Positions 16,321-26,145 of a stretch of DNA of 64,000 nt are shown here, one piece after another. This stretch comes from Chromobacterium rhizoryzae. GTDB lineage: Bacteria > Pseudomonadota > Gammaproteobacteria > Burkholderiales > Chromobacteriaceae. The notes under the pieces were generated by a model that was not told where the DNA came from, ran no database searches, and worked only from the letters and a program-made list of their open reading frames with translations. The stretch lies in assembly GCF_020544465.1 (NCBI RefSeq), contig NZ_CP066126.1, forward strand, positions 2,480,001 to 2,544,000. The letters run 5' to 3'. A program made the position numbers and the translations under genes. Position 1 is the first letter of the stretch, and each line of letters begins with the position of its first letter.

Positions 16321-17676
16321 ATGAAGAAAAACCCCTTATTGACCAAGATACTGATCCTGCTGGCGCTGTCTTTGGCGCTGCTGGTGCCGGTGAGCGCGAT
16401 CAGCAATCTGATTTCCGAGCGCAAGCACTACCAGGAAGAAGCGGTGGAAAAAGTGGTGGCCAGCACCAGCGGCGAGCAAACCGTGATCGGCCCGGTGCTG
16501 GTGATCCCCTATGTGGAAACCGTGGAGGAGAAACAGAACGGCAAGACGCAAAGCGTCAAGCACGAACTGGAACGCTATGTGTTGCCGCGCCAGCTGGCGG
16601 TGGACGGCAAGCTCAAGGTCAGCCCGCGTTCGCTGGGCATTTATCAGGCGCTGATCTTCGGCAGCGAGGCCGGTTTCAGCGGCCATTTCGAGATCCCGCC
16701 GCAGCCTGAGCTGCTCAAACCGTCGATTCAGCTGAAAACCCCCTATCTGGCGGTGGGCATCAGCGATCCGCGCGGCATCGGCAAAGTGCCGCAGCTGAGC
16801 GCCGGCGGCAAGCCGCATCCGTTCGCGGCCGGCGCCGGCCTGCCGCGGATGAGCGAGGGCATACACGCGCCGCTGCCGCAGTTGCTGGACTTCGCCAAGC
16901 CGCAGACGCTGCCGTTCGCCTTCCAACTCAATTTGCAGGGTACGCGCAGCATCAGCTATGTGCCGGTGGGCGAGAGCAGCACGCTGAGCCTGACGTCCAA
17001 CTGGCCGCACCCCAGCTTCATCGGCAACTTCCTGCCGGTGCAGCGCAGCGTGGACGCCAAGGGCTTCAAGGCGCAATGGGAGAGCAGCTGGTTCGCCAAT
17101 AATCTGAACGACCGTTTCCAGCAGGCCGCCTTCAGCGACGGGAAATCCGGCCTGAGCGCCTTGCCGTCCTTCAGCACCGGCCTGGTGCAGCCGGTGGACC
17201 AGTACCAGCAGAACGAACGCTCGGTCAAATACGCGGTGCTGTTCATCGGTCTGACCTTCTTGTCCTTCTTCCTGCTGGAAACGCTGCGCAGCCTGCGCGT
17301 GCACCCCATCCAGTACGTGCTGGTGGGCATGGCGCTGGTGATGTTTTTCCTGATTCTGCTGGCCTTGTCCGAACACCTGGGCTTCGGACCGGCCTATCTG
17401 CTGGCGGCGACGGCCTGCGTCGGACAGATAGGCTTCTACGTCAGCCACATCCTGGGCGGCTGGAAACGCGGCCTGGGTTTCGCCGGACTGATCAGCCTGT
17501 TGTACGCGGTGCTGTACGGCCTCTTGCAGTCCGAAGACAACGCTTTGCTGCTGGGCAGCCTGCTGCTGTTCGCCGCGCTGACCGCCATCATGACGCTGAC
17601 CCGGCGGCTGGATTGGTATCGTTTCTCCGCACGGAGCGAGGAGGCCGCCGCGCCGCTGGAACCGCCCCAGCCTTGA
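16321..17676 (+). CDS. creD: CreD inner-membrane protein
   Basis: A 451-residue protein with one N-terminal helix (ILILLALSLALLVPVSAI), a large extracytoplasmic domain, and a cluster of about five helices at the C terminus (from YAVLFIGLTFLSFFLLE onward). This architecture and HPIQYVLVGMALVMFFLILLALSEH are typical of CreD, the main CreBC-regulated protein with a role in envelope and beta-lactam stress. A CreB box lies upstream and the ribosome site AGGAGA is good. Confidence 0.93.
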   Translation: MKKNPLLTKILILLALSLALLVPVSAISNLISERKHYQEEAVEKVVASTSGEQTVIGPVLVIPYVETVEEKQNGKTQSVKHELERYVLPRQLAVDGKLKVSPRSLGIYQALIFGSEAGFSGHFEIPPQPELLKPSIQLKTPYLAVGISDPRGIGKVPQLSAGGKPHPFAAGAGLPRMSEGIHAPLPQLLDFAKPQTLPFAFQLNLQGTRSISYVPVGESSTLSLTSNWPHPSFIGNFLPVQRSVDAKGFKAQWESSWFANNLNDRFQQAAFSDGKSGLSALPSFSTGLVQPVDQYQQNERSVKYAVLFIGLTFLSFFLLETLRSLRVHPIQYVLVGMALVMFFLILLALSEHLGFGPAYLLAATACVGQIGFYVSHILGGWKRGLGFAGLISLLYAVLYGLLQSEDNALLLGSLLLFAALTAIMTLTRRLDWYRFSARSEEAAAPLEPPQP

Positions 17677-17865
17677 GCGCGCCAACGCATTGACAAAAGC
17701 ATTTTTTGGCTAATTCACAAAACCGACATCATTAGGTAACGCGTTCTCGCTATCGTTTTCCCGCCCGGCCTCATCGCCGGGCTGGGCAAGGGCCTGGGAT
17801 TCCGCCCCCGGGTCCTTGGTTTTTCACCGCGGCGCGCCGCGCCGCCACAAGACGATTGCACCCCG

Positions 17866-18042
17866 ATGACGCTCACCACTCTTTCGCCCAGCTCCGCCCT
17901 TTGGGCGCGCCGGCTGGCCGCCTGTCTGCTGGCGGCCGCGCTCGCCGGCTGCCTGGGCGACAATCAGGACCAAGCCGGCCAACCGGGCAACGGCAATTCC
18001 AATCAAACCAAGCCGCCGGCCACGCTGCGCTGCGCGCCCTGA
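17866..18042 (+). CDS. Small lipoprotein preceding phospholipase C
   Basis: A 58-residue frame (MTLTTLSPSSALWARRL...) with a lipoprotein signal: hydrophobic ACLLAAALAGC, Cys at about residue 29. The mature part is a short Asn/Gln-rich tail (LGDNQDQAGQPGNGNSNQTK) with three further Pro/Thr residues. It ends 16 bases before the phospholipase start and is on the same strand, so probably co-transcribed. Small lipoproteins of this kind can act as tethers or chaperones, but no family is recognised. It is too short for most gene callers. Confidence 0.55.
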   Translation: MTLTTLSPSSALWARRLAACLLAAALAGCLGDNQDQAGQPGNGNSNQTKPPATLRCAP

Positions 18043-18058
18043 ACCCGGATAGCCCGCC

Positions 18059-20254
18059 ATGACCGACACTCCCGTTTCCGCTTCCCGCCGCCAGTTCATC
18101 AAGCGCGGCAGCGCGCTGGCCGCCAGTTCCTTGACCTTGTCCCTGCTGCCGGCCTCCATCCAGCGCGCGCTGGCCATTCCCGCGAACAACCGCACCGGCA
18201 CCCTTCAGGATGTCGAGCACATCGTGATCCTGACCCAGGAAAACCGCGCCTTCGACCATTACTTCGGCAGCCTGGCCGGGGTGCGCGGCTTTGGCGACCG
18301 CTTCCCGCTGCCGCTGGCCGACAGCGCCTTGCTCAAGCGCAAGACTGTCTGGTATCAGACCAATCAGGGGAACAGCGCCACGCCGCCGCGAGTGGTGGCG
18401 CCGTTCCACCTCAACACCGCCCAGACTTTCGCCTATATGCGGGTGGAAGGCACGCCGCATGTGTGGTCGGACGCGCAATACGCCTGGGGCAAGGGCGTGA
18501 TGAACGCCTGGCCCACCTATAAGCAGAACCACGCCATGGGCTACTTCAAGGAGACGGACCTGCCGTTCCAGTACGCGCTGGCCAACGCCTTCACCCTGTG
18601 CGACGCCTATCACTGCGCGTTTCAGGGCGGCACCAACCCCAATCGCGTCTTCCTGTGGTGCGGCGGCAACGACCCCTTGCAGAAGGGCAAGGGCCCGGTG
18701 ATCGCCAACGCCTACGACTCCGTCGATTACAACCCCAAGGGCGGCTACACCTTCAGCACCTACGCCGAGCGGCTGGAAGCGGCCGGAGTGAGCTGGAAGA
18801 TTTATCAGGACATGGCCGACAACTTCACCGACAACCCGGTGGCCGGCTTCCGCAGCTTCCGCGCCGCCTACTTCGGCGAGGCCGGCGCCAAGCCCGCGCT
18901 CAAGAGCAAGGGCTTGTCCACCTGGACGCTGGACGATCTGCGTCAGGACGTGTTGGCCAACCGGCTGCCCCAGGTCAGCTATATCGTCGCCACCGCCGAC
19001 GGTTCCGAGCATCCCGGCCCGTCCAGCCCGGCGCAGGGCGCCGATTACACCGCCCGCGTGCTGGACGCGCTGACCGCCAATCCCGAGGTGTGGAGCAAGA
19101 CGGTTTTCCTGGTCAATTTCGACGAAAACGACGGCTTTTTCGACCATCTGCCGCCGCCGGCCGCGCCCAGTTATCTGAGCTGGGACGCGGACCCGGCCAA
19201 AGCGGTGCTGGCCGGCGCTTCCACCGTGGCGACCGACGGCGAATACCATCATCTGCGCAGCAGCGAAACCGGCAATGAGCGCGCCGACCTGATCCACGTG
19301 CCTTACGGGCCGGGGCCGCGGGTGCCGATGTACGTGATCTCGCCGTGGAGCCGCGGCGGCTGGGTCAACTCCCAGGTGTTCGACCACACCTCGGTGATCC
19401 GCTTCATCGAACAGCGCTTCGGCGTCAAGGAGCCCAATATCACCGCCTGGCGGCGCGCGGTGTGCGGCGATCTGCTGTCCTGTTTCGACTTCGTCAATCC
19501 CAACGCCGAGCTGCCCAAGCTGCCGGCCACCGCCGCGCTGGCGGCGCGGGCGCGCGCCTTGCCCGGCCGCACCAAGCCCAACGCGCCGGCCTTGCCGGAA
19601 CTGCCGGTCCAGGCCGTCGGCCTGCGCCGCTCGCGCGCCTTGCCTTACGAGCTGCACGCCAGCGCGCGGGTGGACGGCAACGCCGGCGCCGTGGAATTGA
19701 TCTTCGCCAACAGCGGCAAGGCGGCGGCGGTGTTCCACGTGTACGACCGTCGCCATCTGGACGCGCCGCCGCGCCGCTACGCGGTGGAGGCCGGCAAGCA
19801 GCTGTCCGGGCTGTGGCGGGTCAATTACGACGCCAACCTTTACGATTTGTGGGTGCTGGGCCCCAACGGCTTTCATCGCCACTTCAGCGGCGACGCCGGC
19901 CAACTGGGCCGCGTGAGCAAGGCGCAGCCGGAGATTCAGGTCTGTTACGACCCGGCCGCCGGCGACGTTTATCTGAAGCTGCACAATAGCGGCCGCGAAA
20001 ACTGCGAGTTCCTGGTGCGCGCCAACGCCTATGCCAAGACCGACCCGCAGCGCGTTACCGTGGGGCCGCAGGGCGAGGCGGTGTTGAACTGGCCGTTGAA
20101 AGACAGTCACGGCTGGTACGACGTCAGCGTCAGCGCGCCGGCGTTCCCCGGCTTCAGCCGCCGCTTCGCCGGCCGGGTGGAAACCGGCCGCGACGGTTAT
20201 AGCGATCCGGCGATGGGCGGCGCGGCGCAGGGCGAGCAGTGGGCCACGTCCTGA
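18059..20254 (+). CDS. plcN: Phosphocholine-specific phospholipase C, Tat-exported
   Basis: A 731-residue enzyme of the PlcN/PlcH family (phosphoesterase superfamily). It starts with a Tat signal (SRRQFIKRGSALAASS). The catalytic domain begins DVEHIVILTQENRAFDHYFG, which contains the conserved Glu-Asn of the active site, and includes FDENDGFFDH. The C-terminal DUF756 repeats run from about residue 520. Family members hydrolyse phosphatidylcholine and, in PlcH, sphingomyelin; this sequence most resembles the non-haemolytic branch by layout. Likely secreted as a virulence or phosphate-scavenging factor. Confidence 0.87.
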   Translation: MTDTPVSASRRQFIKRGSALAASSLTLSLLPASIQRALAIPANNRTGTLQDVEHIVILTQENRAFDHYFGSLAGVRGFGDRFPLPLADSALLKRKTVWYQTNQGNSATPPRVVAPFHLNTAQTFAYMRVEGTPHVWSDAQYAWGKGVMNAWPTYKQNHAMGYFKETDLPFQYALANAFTLCDAYHCAFQGGTNPNRVFLWCGGNDPLQKGKGPVIANAYDSVDYNPKGGYTFSTYAERLEAAGVSWKIYQDMADNFTDNPVAGFRSFRAAYFGEAGAKPALKSKGLSTWTLDDLRQDVLANRLPQVSYIVATADGSEHPGPSSPAQGADYTARVLDALTANPEVWSKTVFLVNFDENDGFFDHLPPPAAPSYLSWDADPAKAVLAGASTVATDGEYHHLRSSETGNERADLIHVPYGPGPRVPMYVISPWSRGGWVNSQVFDHTSVIRFIEQRFGVKEPNITAWRRAVCGDLLSCFDFVNPNAELPKLPATAALAARARALPGRTKPNAPALPELPVQAVGLRRSRALPYELHASARVDGNAGAVELIFANSGKAAAVFHVYDRRHLDAPPRRYAVEAGKQLSGLWRVNYDANLYDLWVLGPNGFHRHFSGDAGQLGRVSKAQPEIQVCYDPAAGDVYLKLHNSGRENCEFLVRANAYAKTDPQRVTVGPQGEAVLNWPLKDSHGWYDVSVSAPAFPGFSRRFAGRVETGRDGYSDPAMGGAAQGEQWATS

Positions 20255-20282
20255 GCCGGCCGGTCTTGCCGGTTTAAAACGG

Positions 20283-20307
20283 GCGGCGCCGACGGCGCCG
20301 CTTTTTT
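20283..20307 (+). terminator. Terminator after phospholipase C
   Basis: GCGGCGCC-GAC-GGCGCCGC followed by six T. It overlaps the last bases of the convergent methyltransferase gene. Confidence 0.85.
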
Positions 20308-20968
20308 AATGGCCCGGCGTGCCCAGGCGCTCGAACCGCATCACCCTGGCCGGCGGCAGATTGCGCCAGATCAGTTGGCTGTCGCGCAGCGCAAAGCCCG
20401 CGCCCAGCCAGTCCGCCGACGCCTGCAAGGCGTAGCTGAATTGCAGCAGCGCGCCGCCGGCCGGCAATACGCGACGCCATTGTTCGACGATGGCCAAGGC
20501 CTCCGCTCGCGGCAGGGAGCGCAGCGGCAGGCTGGAGACGACGGCGTCTATCGCCGCGTGCTCCGGCAATAAGGCCGCCAGCCGAGCGGCGTCGCCCTGT
20601 ATCACCTGGACCGAGGGAAAACGCTGCCGCAGATGCCGGGCAAAGGCCGGAGAGCGTTCGACCACCCGCAAGCGCTCGCGGCTCAGTCCTTGCGCCAGCA
20701 AGGCCTGGGTAATGGCGCCGGTGCCGCCGCCCAGCTCGATCACAAAACCGGTGCCGGACATCGGCGTCTGGGCGGCCATGCACTGCGCCAGGCGCTTGGA
20801 ACTGGGCCAGACCGCGCCCACCCGCCCGGGCCGGTTTATCCATTCGCGAAGAAACAGGCGGGGAGCGCGGGCGGTCAAATGGGCCCGGCAGACGGCGGGC
20901 GCGTTCAGCGCTTTGGCGCAAATGGGGCAAAAGGCGGGGGAGGCTTCGAGTGGATCAGGGCTGCGCAT
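20306..20968 (-). CDS. PmtA-like SAM-dependent methyltransferase
   Basis: A 220-residue class I methyltransferase. The SAM motif I is VIELGGGTGAITQALL and the acidic motif II ends LRVVERSP. The preceding GRVGAVWPSSKRLA is what I associate with bacterial phospholipid N-methyltransferases and their rRNA-dimethylase-like relatives. The N terminus holds a CPIC...CRAH cysteine/histidine pair that might bind zinc, which is not usual for PmtA. The start at 20968 follows GGAG at nine bases; a longer frame to 21088 lacks one. Substrate uncertain. Confidence 0.7.
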   Translation of the reverse strand: MRSPDPLEASPAFCPICAKALNAPAVCRAHLTARAPRLFLREWINRPGRVGAVWPSSKRLAQCMAAQTPMSGTGFVIELGGGTGAITQALLAQGLSRERLRVVERSPAFARHLRQRFPSVQVIQGDAARLAALLPEHAAIDAVVSSLPLRSLPRAEALAIVEQWRRVLPAGGALLQFSYALQASADWLGAGFALRDSQLIWRNLPPARVMRFERLGTPGH

Positions 20969-21121
20969 GGGGCTTTCTCCGGTTTGACATGCTGGTTTGT
21001 CCTGGAGAAGCCATGCTAGAAAACAATGCTTAAGCGCAGCTGAAGCGCCGCGATGATTGTCGCATCGCGGCGCTTTGGGGTTTAACAACCGTTCACGATC
21101 TCGCTAGCCGTGCGCAGCTTC

Positions 21122-22642
21122 CTAGAAGAAGCCCAGCGGCTTGCCGTCAAAGCTCACCAACAGATTCTTGGTCTGCTGATAGTGGTCCAGCGCGCGCTTG
21201 TGGGTTTCGCGGCCGATGCCGGACTTTTTGTAACCGCCGAAGGCCGCGTGCGCCGGGTAGAGATGGTAGCAGTTGGTCCAGACCCGGCCGGCCTTGATCG
21301 CGCGGCCGACGCGGTAAGCGCGGTTGATGTCGCGGGTCCACACCCCGGCGCCCAGACCGAACTCGGTGTCGTTGGCGATGGCGACGGCTTCGGCCTCGTC
21401 CTTGAAGGTGGCGATGCTGACCACCGGCCCGAAGATCTCCTCCTGGAACACCCGCATCTTGTTATTGCCCTTCAATAAGGTGGGCTGGATGTAATAACCC
21501 TGCGCCAGGCCGCCCTCCAGCGGTTCCAGCTTGCCGCCGCTCAGCACCTCGGCGCCTTCCTGGCGCGCGATGTCCAGATAGGACAGGATTTTGTCGAACT
21601 GCTGCTGCGAAGCCTGGGCGCCCACCATGGTGTCGGTGTCCAGCGGATCGCCGCGCTTGATCGCCTTCACCTTCTTCAACACCTCGGCCATGAAGGCCGG
21701 ATAGATGGATTCCTGCACCAAGGCGCGGGACGGGCAGGTGCAGACTTCGCCCTGATTGAAGAAGGCGAGCACCAGGCCTTCGGCGGCTTTCTCGATGAAG
21801 GACGGTTCCGCCTGCATGATGTCTTCAAAGAAGATATTGGGCGATTTGCCGCCCAGCTCCACGGTGGACGGGATGATATTCTCCGCCGCGCATTGCAGGA
21901 TGTGACGGCCCACCGGGGTGGAGCCGGTGAAGGCGATCTTGGCGATGCGCTTGCTGGTGGCCAGCGCCTGGCCGGCCTCCTTGCCGAAGCCGTGGACCAC
22001 GTTGATCACGCCCGGCGGTAGCAGATCGCCTATCACTTCCATCAGCACGGAAATGCCCAGCGGCGTTTGTTCCGCCGGTTTCAGCACCACGCAGTTGCCG
22101 GCGGCCAGCGCCGGCGCCAGCTTCCACGCCGCCATCAGGATGGGGAAGTTCCACGGGATGATCTGGCCCACCACGCCCAGCGGCTCGTGGATGTGATAGG
22201 CCATGGTGTTGTGATCGATTTCCGCCGCCGTGCCTTCCTGGGCGCGGATGCAGCCGGCGAAATAGCGGAAATGATCGGCCGCCAGCGGGATGTCGGCGTT
22301 CAGCGTCTCGCGCACCGGCTTGCCGTTGTCCCAGGTTTCGGTGACGGCCAGCACCTCCAGATTGGCTTCGATGCGGTCGGCGATCTGCAGCAGCAGATAG
22401 GAACGTTGTTGCGCCGAGGTCTGGCCCCAGGCGTCGGCGGCCGCGTGGGCGGCGTCCAGCGCTTTGTCGATGTCGGCGGCGTCGGAGCGCGGAAACTCGG
22501 CGATGGGCTGGCCGTTCACCGGCGAGGTGGTGGTGAAATGCTGGCCGTTGACCGGGGGCGTGAACTCGCCGCCGATATAGTTGCCGTAGCGGGGCTTGAA
22601 GGCGATCAACGCGCCGGGCGTGCCGGGGTGAGCGTAACGCAT
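21122..22642 (-). CDS. exaC: NAD-dependent aldehyde dehydrogenase, ExaC/AcoD type
   Basis: A 506-residue aldehyde dehydrogenase starting MRYAHPGTPGALIAFKPRYGN, close to what I know of Pseudomonas ExaC and AcoD (acetaldehyde dehydrogenases of ethanol or acetoin use). Active-site features are the general-base Glu (VELGGKSPN), nucleophile Cys in FFNQGEVCTCPSRAL, and the GSTPVGR dinucleotide loop. The start at 22642 has AGGAGA; a longer frame adds unrelated sequence. No alcohol dehydrogenase or regulator is adjacent. Confidence 0.87.
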   Translation of the reverse strand: MRYAHPGTPGALIAFKPRYGNYIGGEFTPPVNGQHFTTTSPVNGQPIAEFPRSDAADIDKALDAAHAAADAWGQTSAQQRSYLLLQIADRIEANLEVLAVTETWDNGKPVRETLNADIPLAADHFRYFAGCIRAQEGTAAEIDHNTMAYHIHEPLGVVGQIIPWNFPILMAAWKLAPALAAGNCVVLKPAEQTPLGISVLMEVIGDLLPPGVINVVHGFGKEAGQALATSKRIAKIAFTGSTPVGRHILQCAAENIIPSTVELGGKSPNIFFEDIMQAEPSFIEKAAEGLVLAFFNQGEVCTCPSRALVQESIYPAFMAEVLKKVKAIKRGDPLDTDTMVGAQASQQQFDKILSYLDIARQEGAEVLSGGKLEPLEGGLAQGYYIQPTLLKGNNKMRVFQEEIFGPVVSIATFKDEAEAVAIANDTEFGLGAGVWTRDINRAYRVGRAIKAGRVWTNCYHLYPAHAAFGGYKKSGIGRETHKRALDHYQQTKNLLVSFDGKPLGFF

Positions 22643-22883
22643 GGTGTTTCTCCTGTTGTGGATAGACCGCTTGCCGCGCAAGCTTGGGCGCGCAGCAGGG
22701 CATTGTAGAATGCGATGCGTCGGTTCGGGCGTGTCACCTGTCCTATTGGCCGTGTCGTTCAAAGGCGGCGGCGCCATCGCCGCCGGTCCGTCTTGACGGG
22801 CCGGATCTGGCGATGGCGGGTTGGGAAACGATCCAGTCCGCCGCGCGTCGTGAAGCGTGGCGCGCAGAGTTGACGGCAAGGCA

Positions 22884-23492
22884 TCAGCCGTAGCCGCGCT
22901 GTTTCAGCGCCAGATAGAGCATGGCCGCGTTGATGGCGTCGTTGAGCGCGTCGTGGCGCGGCGGCGCGGGCATGTCCAGATCCCGGCAGATGCTGGCCAG
23001 CCGCAAATCGATGTGGGCGTCCGGGTTTTGCCGCAGCTTGTAGTCGTAATAGCGGCCGGAAATCTCGATGCGCCGCTGCGGCAGCGGCACGCCCAGCCAG
23101 GGACGGACGTAGCGGTTGAGCACGGCCAGGTCGTATTCCAGGTAATAGCCGAGCAACGGCCGGCCGCCGATGAAGTCCAGCAGCAGACGCACGGCGTCCC
23201 GGGCCGCCAGGCCCTGGCTGACGTCGATGGGACGCAGGCCGTGGATGCGCACATTGTCCGCCTGCGGCGCGCGTTCCGGCCGCACCAAGAGATAGAGCGC
23301 CTCGCTGGCGAGGATGCGGTTGCCGCGCAGTTTGACCGCGCCGATGGACAGCAGCTCGGCTTCCGCCGGATTCAGACTGGTGGTTTCGCAGTCCAGGCTG
23401 ACCAGTTCGTCCGGGTGTTCGCTATACATGCCGGCGTAGGCCGGGTCGCGCAGCCGGCGGCGTTGCCATTGGCGCAGCAGGGCGGACAGCAT
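22884..23492 (-). CDS. DnaQ-like 3'-5' exonuclease
   Basis: A 202-residue DEDD exonuclease related to the DNA polymerase III epsilon subunit. Motif ExoI is SLDCETTSLNP (D and E), ExoII is YYLEYDLAVLNRYV, and ExoIII is RHDALNDAINAAML (H then D). Its ATG overlaps the stop of the upstream CNB-CBS-DUF294 gene (ATGA). This gene pair is common in proteobacteria and suggests a nucleotide-signalling role rather than replication proofreading. Confidence 0.85.
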   Translation of the reverse strand: MLSALLRQWQRRRLRDPAYAGMYSEHPDELVSLDCETTSLNPAEAELLSIGAVKLRGNRILASEALYLLVRPERAPQADNVRIHGLRPIDVSQGLAARDAVRLLLDFIGGRPLLGYYLEYDLAVLNRYVRPWLGVPLPQRRIEISGRYYDYKLRQNPDAHIDLRLASICRDLDMPAPPRHDALNDAINAAMLYLALKQRGYG

Positions 23493-25297
23493 CAGAAACT
23501 GCCCAGCCGGTAATGGTGGCGCAACTGCGTCTTGAATCGTTTGACCACGCCCAGCGCGTCTTTGAGCAGGTCCCGTTCCAGCGAGGACAATTTGTCCGGC
23601 TCCAGCAGATTGTCGGCCGCCTTGCCGGCGCTCATCCGTTCCAGCCCTTGTTCCAGTCTCAGTTGCATCAGATAGGACAGCGCCTCGCCCGCGTCTTCGG
23701 CCAGGCCTCGCTCCAGCCGGCCCTGGGCCGCCAGCGCCTGCAGTCTTTGCTGTGAATTGTTCTCGCTCACCCCGTACTCCAGCGCCAGCGCGCGGATGCC
23801 GTGCACCAGCGGAAAGATGCCGCCTTTTTTCAGGTCCAGCGCCGCCCGGCCGTCGCGTTCGCGGGTTTGCAGATGGGAGAACAGACCCAAGGGAGTGTCG
23901 AATTGTTCGACGGCGCGAGCGAAGCGGGAGAAGAAGCCGGCGTCGTCGCGCAAGGTGGCGCGCAGATAGTTTTGCGCGTCTTCCAGCAGCGCGGCGTCGC
24001 CGCAGACGGCTTCCGCGTCCACGAAGATGGCCAGCCGCATCAAGGCGTCTCCGTCCGGGCTGTGCACCCAGCGGTGCAGGCGGTCGCGCAGCTCGGCGCC
24101 GCTGAAGCGCCAATCCGGGTGGCTCAGCATGATGTTGCCGGGACAGGGCGGGTAGCCGAAGCGGGACAGCGCGGCGGAAAAGGCCTGGCAGCTGGCTTCC
24201 AGTTGCGGCCAGGGCGCGCCGTCGCGCAGCAGCAGCGCGTTGTCCTGGTCGGTTTTGAGTATCTGTTCGCCGCGGCCTTCCGAACCCAGCACCAGCAGGC
24301 AGCTGTTGGCCGCCAGCTCCGGCGGCGCGATCAGCCGCCAGGCGCGGGCGAACAGGCGGGCGTTGAGGCTTTGCACCAGCCGGCCCAGTTGCAGCGCTTT
24401 GACGCCGTGGCCGGACAGGATGCGCACCAGCCGCGGGATCTGCTCCGCCACTTCCGTCAGCTCGTCCAGCGTGGCCGCGCGCTCCAGCCGCTGCGCGATC
24501 AAGTGGGAGTGATTGGAAAAATAGGACAGCACGTCCACCTGGGCCAGCATGGCCACCGGCTCGCCGCGCTCGGTCACCACCAGGCGCCGCAAATTGCGCC
24601 GCGTCATCAGCAATAGGGCGTTGAACAGGAAGTCGTCTATGTCTATGGTCAGCAGCTCGTACTGGCAGTATTCCGCCGCCGGCGCGTCCGAAGGCACGCC
24701 GTTCAGCACGATGTCGCGAAAGTCCGTGGTGGTGAGGATGCCCAGCCGCCCGTCGCCGCGCAGCAGCACGGACTTGGATTTGTGTTCCTTCATCGCCGCC
24801 GCCGCGTCGCGAAGGCTGGCGCCGGCGTCCACGAACACCGGCTGGCGTCCGCCGGCGTCGCGCACGGTGGCCGCCAGCAGGGTTTGCAGTTCTCGCTGGC
24901 CGGCGCCTTGCGCCAGCCGGCCCAGCTTTTCCGACACGCTGGCGTAAAAGTAGGCGCCGAAGCGCGGGTTGCTCTCGGTCAGCGCCAGCACTTCGGCGCG
25001 CGGCAGGCTGTAGAGCAGCGCTTCCTCCTGGACGATGAAGCGGTGGCGGGTCTGGCCGGCGGCGGTGGCGCGGGCGTCGAAGCCGTCCTGCGCCCGGTAC
25101 AGCGCGACGACCTCGTCGCCGGCCATTTCCCTGACCACGCCTTTGATCACCACGTACAGGGCGGTGACCGGCGCGTCCGGCGCCAGCACGGTTTGCTCGT
25201 CGGCGTAGAACAGGATGTCGGCGCAAGCCTCCAGCCTCAGGCGTTCGTCCGGGCTCAGGGCGTCGAATGGGGCGTGGCTGAAGTCGAATCGCTGCAT
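23492..25297 (-). CDS. CNB-CBS-DUF294 putative nucleotidyltransferase
   Basis: A 601-residue multidomain protein: a cyclic-nucleotide-binding-like domain (about 15-125), two CBS domains (about 150-275), a DUF294 nucleotidyltransferase of the GlnD type (LLVLGSEGRGEQILKTDQDNALL, the GSEGR and DxD motifs) and a DUF294 C-terminal helical domain. The combination implies a sensor that reads a nucleotide signal and modifies an unknown target. The start is at 25297 (MQRFDFSHAPF); an upstream Met adds an unlikely extension. It is translationally coupled to the exonuclease. Confidence 0.85.
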   Translation of the reverse strand: MQRFDFSHAPFDALSPDERLRLEACADILFYADEQTVLAPDAPVTALYVVIKGVVREMAGDEVVALYRAQDGFDARATAAGQTRHRFIVQEEALLYSLPRAEVLALTESNPRFGAYFYASVSEKLGRLAQGAGQRELQTLLAATVRDAGGRQPVFVDAGASLRDAAAAMKEHKSKSVLLRGDGRLGILTTTDFRDIVLNGVPSDAPAAEYCQYELLTIDIDDFLFNALLLMTRRNLRRLVVTERGEPVAMLAQVDVLSYFSNHSHLIAQRLERAATLDELTEVAEQIPRLVRILSGHGVKALQLGRLVQSLNARLFARAWRLIAPPELAANSCLLVLGSEGRGEQILKTDQDNALLLRDGAPWPQLEASCQAFSAALSRFGYPPCPGNIMLSHPDWRFSGAELRDRLHRWVHSPDGDALMRLAIFVDAEAVCGDAALLEDAQNYLRATLRDDAGFFSRFARAVEQFDTPLGLFSHLQTRERDGRAALDLKKGGIFPLVHGIRALALEYGVSENNSQQRLQALAAQGRLERGLAEDAGEALSYLMQLRLEQGLERMSAGKAADNLLEPDKLSSLERDLLKDALGVVKRFKTQLRHHYRLGSF

Positions 25298-25365
25298 GGC
25301 GGGCCTCGCGGAACAAGACGTTGCCGCCAGCATAACACCGGCGGCAAGGGCTTGTCGGCGGGCGC

Positions 25366-26145
25366 TCAGCCCGGCAGGTGTTGCAGCAGCGGAGAGCCGT
25401 CGCGGAACAGCAGCAGCTCGCCGGGGACGAGCGGCGTCCAGCTTTCGTTGTCCGTCAGCGGCTGGGTGGCGATCACCGCCACGCGGTCATGCGGGGTGGT
25501 GACCGAGGCGAAATCCACGCTGACGTCGTCGTCCACCAGGTGAGCGGTGTTGAACGGCGCCTGGCGGATGATGTAGTGCAGATGGGTGGAGCAGTGGGCG
25601 AACAGCGCCTCGCCGTTGCTCAGCATGAAGTTGAACACGCCGTGGCTGGAGATCTCCGCCGCCAGCCGCGCCACTTCGGCGAACAAATCGTCCAGCTGAG
25701 GTTGCTGGCACCATTTGGCGCGCAGCCGTTCCATCAGGTGGCAGAAGGCCCGCTCGGAGTCGGTGCTGCCCACCGGGTTGTAATGGCAGCCGGCCTCGGG
25801 CTGGAAGTTTTCCAGGTTGCCGTTGTGGGCGAAGATCCAGTAACGGCCCCACATCTCGCGCATGAAGGGGTGGGTGTTGGCCAGATTGACTTCGCCCTGG
25901 GTGGCCTTGCGGATGTGGGCGATCACGTTTTCCGACTTGATCGGATAGTTGCGCACCAGATTGGCCACCGGAGATTCCACCGACGGTTTGTCGTCCAGGA
26001 AGATGCGGCAGCCCTTGCTCTCGAAAAAGGCGATGCCCCAGCCGTCGGCGTGGTGGTCGGTCTGGCCGCCGCGGCGGTGAAAGCCTTCAAAGGAGAACAG
26101 GATATCGGTTGGGGTATTGCAATTCATGCCCAGTAACTGGCACAT
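25366..26145 (-). CDS. Class II glutamine amidotransferase, YafJ-like
   Basis: A 259-residue Ntn-type amidotransferase. The start MCQLLGMNCN places the nucleophile Cys2 at the mature N terminus once Met is removed, which is why I choose 26145 over an ATG five codons upstream. Conserved features are HHADGWGIAFF, HIRKATQGEVNLANTHPF and WIFAHNGNL. The acceptor substrate of YafJ-type enzymes is unknown. It stands alone, between the DUF294 gene and an exporter gene. Confidence 0.88.
   Translation of the reverse strand: MCQLLGMNCNTPTDILFSFEGFHRRGGQTDHHADGWGIAFFESKGCRIFLDDKPSVESPVANLVRNYPIKSENVIAHIRKATQGEVNLANTHPFMREMWGRYWIFAHNGNLENFQPEAGCHYNPVGSTDSERAFCHLMERLRAKWCQQPQLDDLFAEVARLAAEISSHGVFNFMLSNGEALFAHCSTHLHYIIRQAPFNTAHLVDDDVSVDFASVTTPHDRVAVIATQPLTDNESWTPLVPGELLLFRDGSPLLQHLPG

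Noticed and set aside
21079..21120. Another MITE copy downstream of the ExaC-like gene
   Set aside because: Only a short stretch (AACCGTTCACGATCTCGCTAG) resembles one end. The inverted partner is missing, so it is at most a fragment.
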